A DNA stretch of 40,737 nucleotides, taken from contig JAFQLS010000012.1 in assembly GCA_017396555.1 (NCBI GenBank), positions 1 through 40,737 of the forward strand. Reading direction: 5' to 3'. Positions within the stretch are counted from its first letter, which is position 1, and every line of letters starts with the position of its first letter. A program made the position numbers and the translations under genes. Origin of the DNA: Lachnospiraceae bacterium (lineage in GTDB: Bacteria > Bacillota > Clostridia > Lachnospirales > Lachnospiraceae). Shown here in pieces: positions 40,625-40,737 of the stretch. A model generated the notes under the pieces. That model searched no databases and was not told the origin of the DNA. It saw only the letters and a list, made by a program, of their open reading frames with translations.

Positions 40625-40737
40625 TATATCTCCCGATATATTTTTTTGTAATTTATCTCAATACCTTTGTAGGTATCCATTCATTGTTAATAAATTATTT
40701 GCCTTGTTTATCCATACACTTACCCTATCAGTTCTCA
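40625..40737. other. Right-edge intergenic stretch
   Basis: No gene could be supported here. On the minus strand a frame from the edge is open for 25 codons (ending NGYLQRY then TGA near 40660) and could be the tail of an upstream gene, but it is too short to recognise. The stretch also holds one copy of the TATTGAGATA repeat and the inverted pair upstream of the -35 box. Confidence 0.3.

Overview
The window is AT-rich bacterial DNA (roughly one third G+C by eye) and looks like a chromosome segment of an anaerobic Firmicute of class Clostridia, most probably family Lachnospiraceae. The reasons are the cmk-ispH-ribosomal protein S1 cluster, the sodium-pump decarboxylase cluster with a secreted OadG-like subunit, spoIIM beside xerD, a YlbJ-like sporulation membrane protein, a MalEFG transporter without its own ATPase, and a BspA-type leucine-rich repeat surface protein. 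Genus and species are not determined. Almost every gene is on the minus strand; the only plus-strand gene is the YlbJ-like one. No tRNA, rRNA, CRISPR array, prophage or transposase gene was seen, and no gene-free stretch exceeds about 200 bases.

Layout, left to right (transcription runs right to left unless stated). 1-1188: 5' part of a BspA-like surface protein running off the left edge. 1297-7132: a group of pepD, asnB, a WalJ/YycJ-like metallo-hydrolase, an ACT protein and a PFL-family protein, closed by a strong terminator. 7163-8095 (plus): the YlbJ-like protein, possibly read from a leaderless mRNA. 8120-15447: a tightly packed housekeeping operon (RpiR regulator, flavoprotein, cmk, ispH, S1, cheR, rsmD, coaD, coiled-coil protein). 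15477-20904: a biotin-dependent Na+-pump decarboxylase operon with two different carboxyltransferases. 20928-22067: a D,D-carboxypeptidase. 22159-25951: a malE-malF-malG sugar importer with a consensus promoter, a candidate operator and two related palindromes around malFG. 26023-34032: scpB, scpA, a phosphoesterase, a second D,D-carboxypeptidase, an LTA-synthase-like protein, pyrimidine-nucleoside phosphorylase and phosphopentomutase. 34073-39004: aminotransferase, proC, NUDIX hydrolase, spoIIM, xerD and a small membrane protein, with a promoter at one end and a terminator at the other. 39006-40737: an HD-domain (SpoT/RelA-like) hydrolase with an unassigned C-terminal domain, a structured element flanked by 8-bp direct repeats, and a truncated relative of the HD protein.

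How the genes work together: the decarboxylase cluster probably couples decarboxylation or transcarboxylation to Na+ export; PDP and phosphopentomutase salvage nucleoside sugars; PBP5-type carboxypeptidases, the LTA-synthase-like protein and the WalJ-like protein are envelope functions; ScpAB, SpoIIM and YlbJ serve chromosome organisation and sporulation.

The most unusual signals are non-coding. They are (i) a structured ~137-bp element with apparent target duplication at 40169-40321; (ii) an intrinsic terminator whose 3' arm contains the Shine-Dalgarno of the next gene (29451-29492); (iii) a hairpin that puts the spoIIM Shine-Dalgarno in its loop and the start codon in its stem (36220-36257); and (iv) two palindromes with a common core bracketing malFG. 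In several of these, the imperfect positions become G-U pairs only in the RNA of the transcribed strand, which suggests selection at the RNA level.
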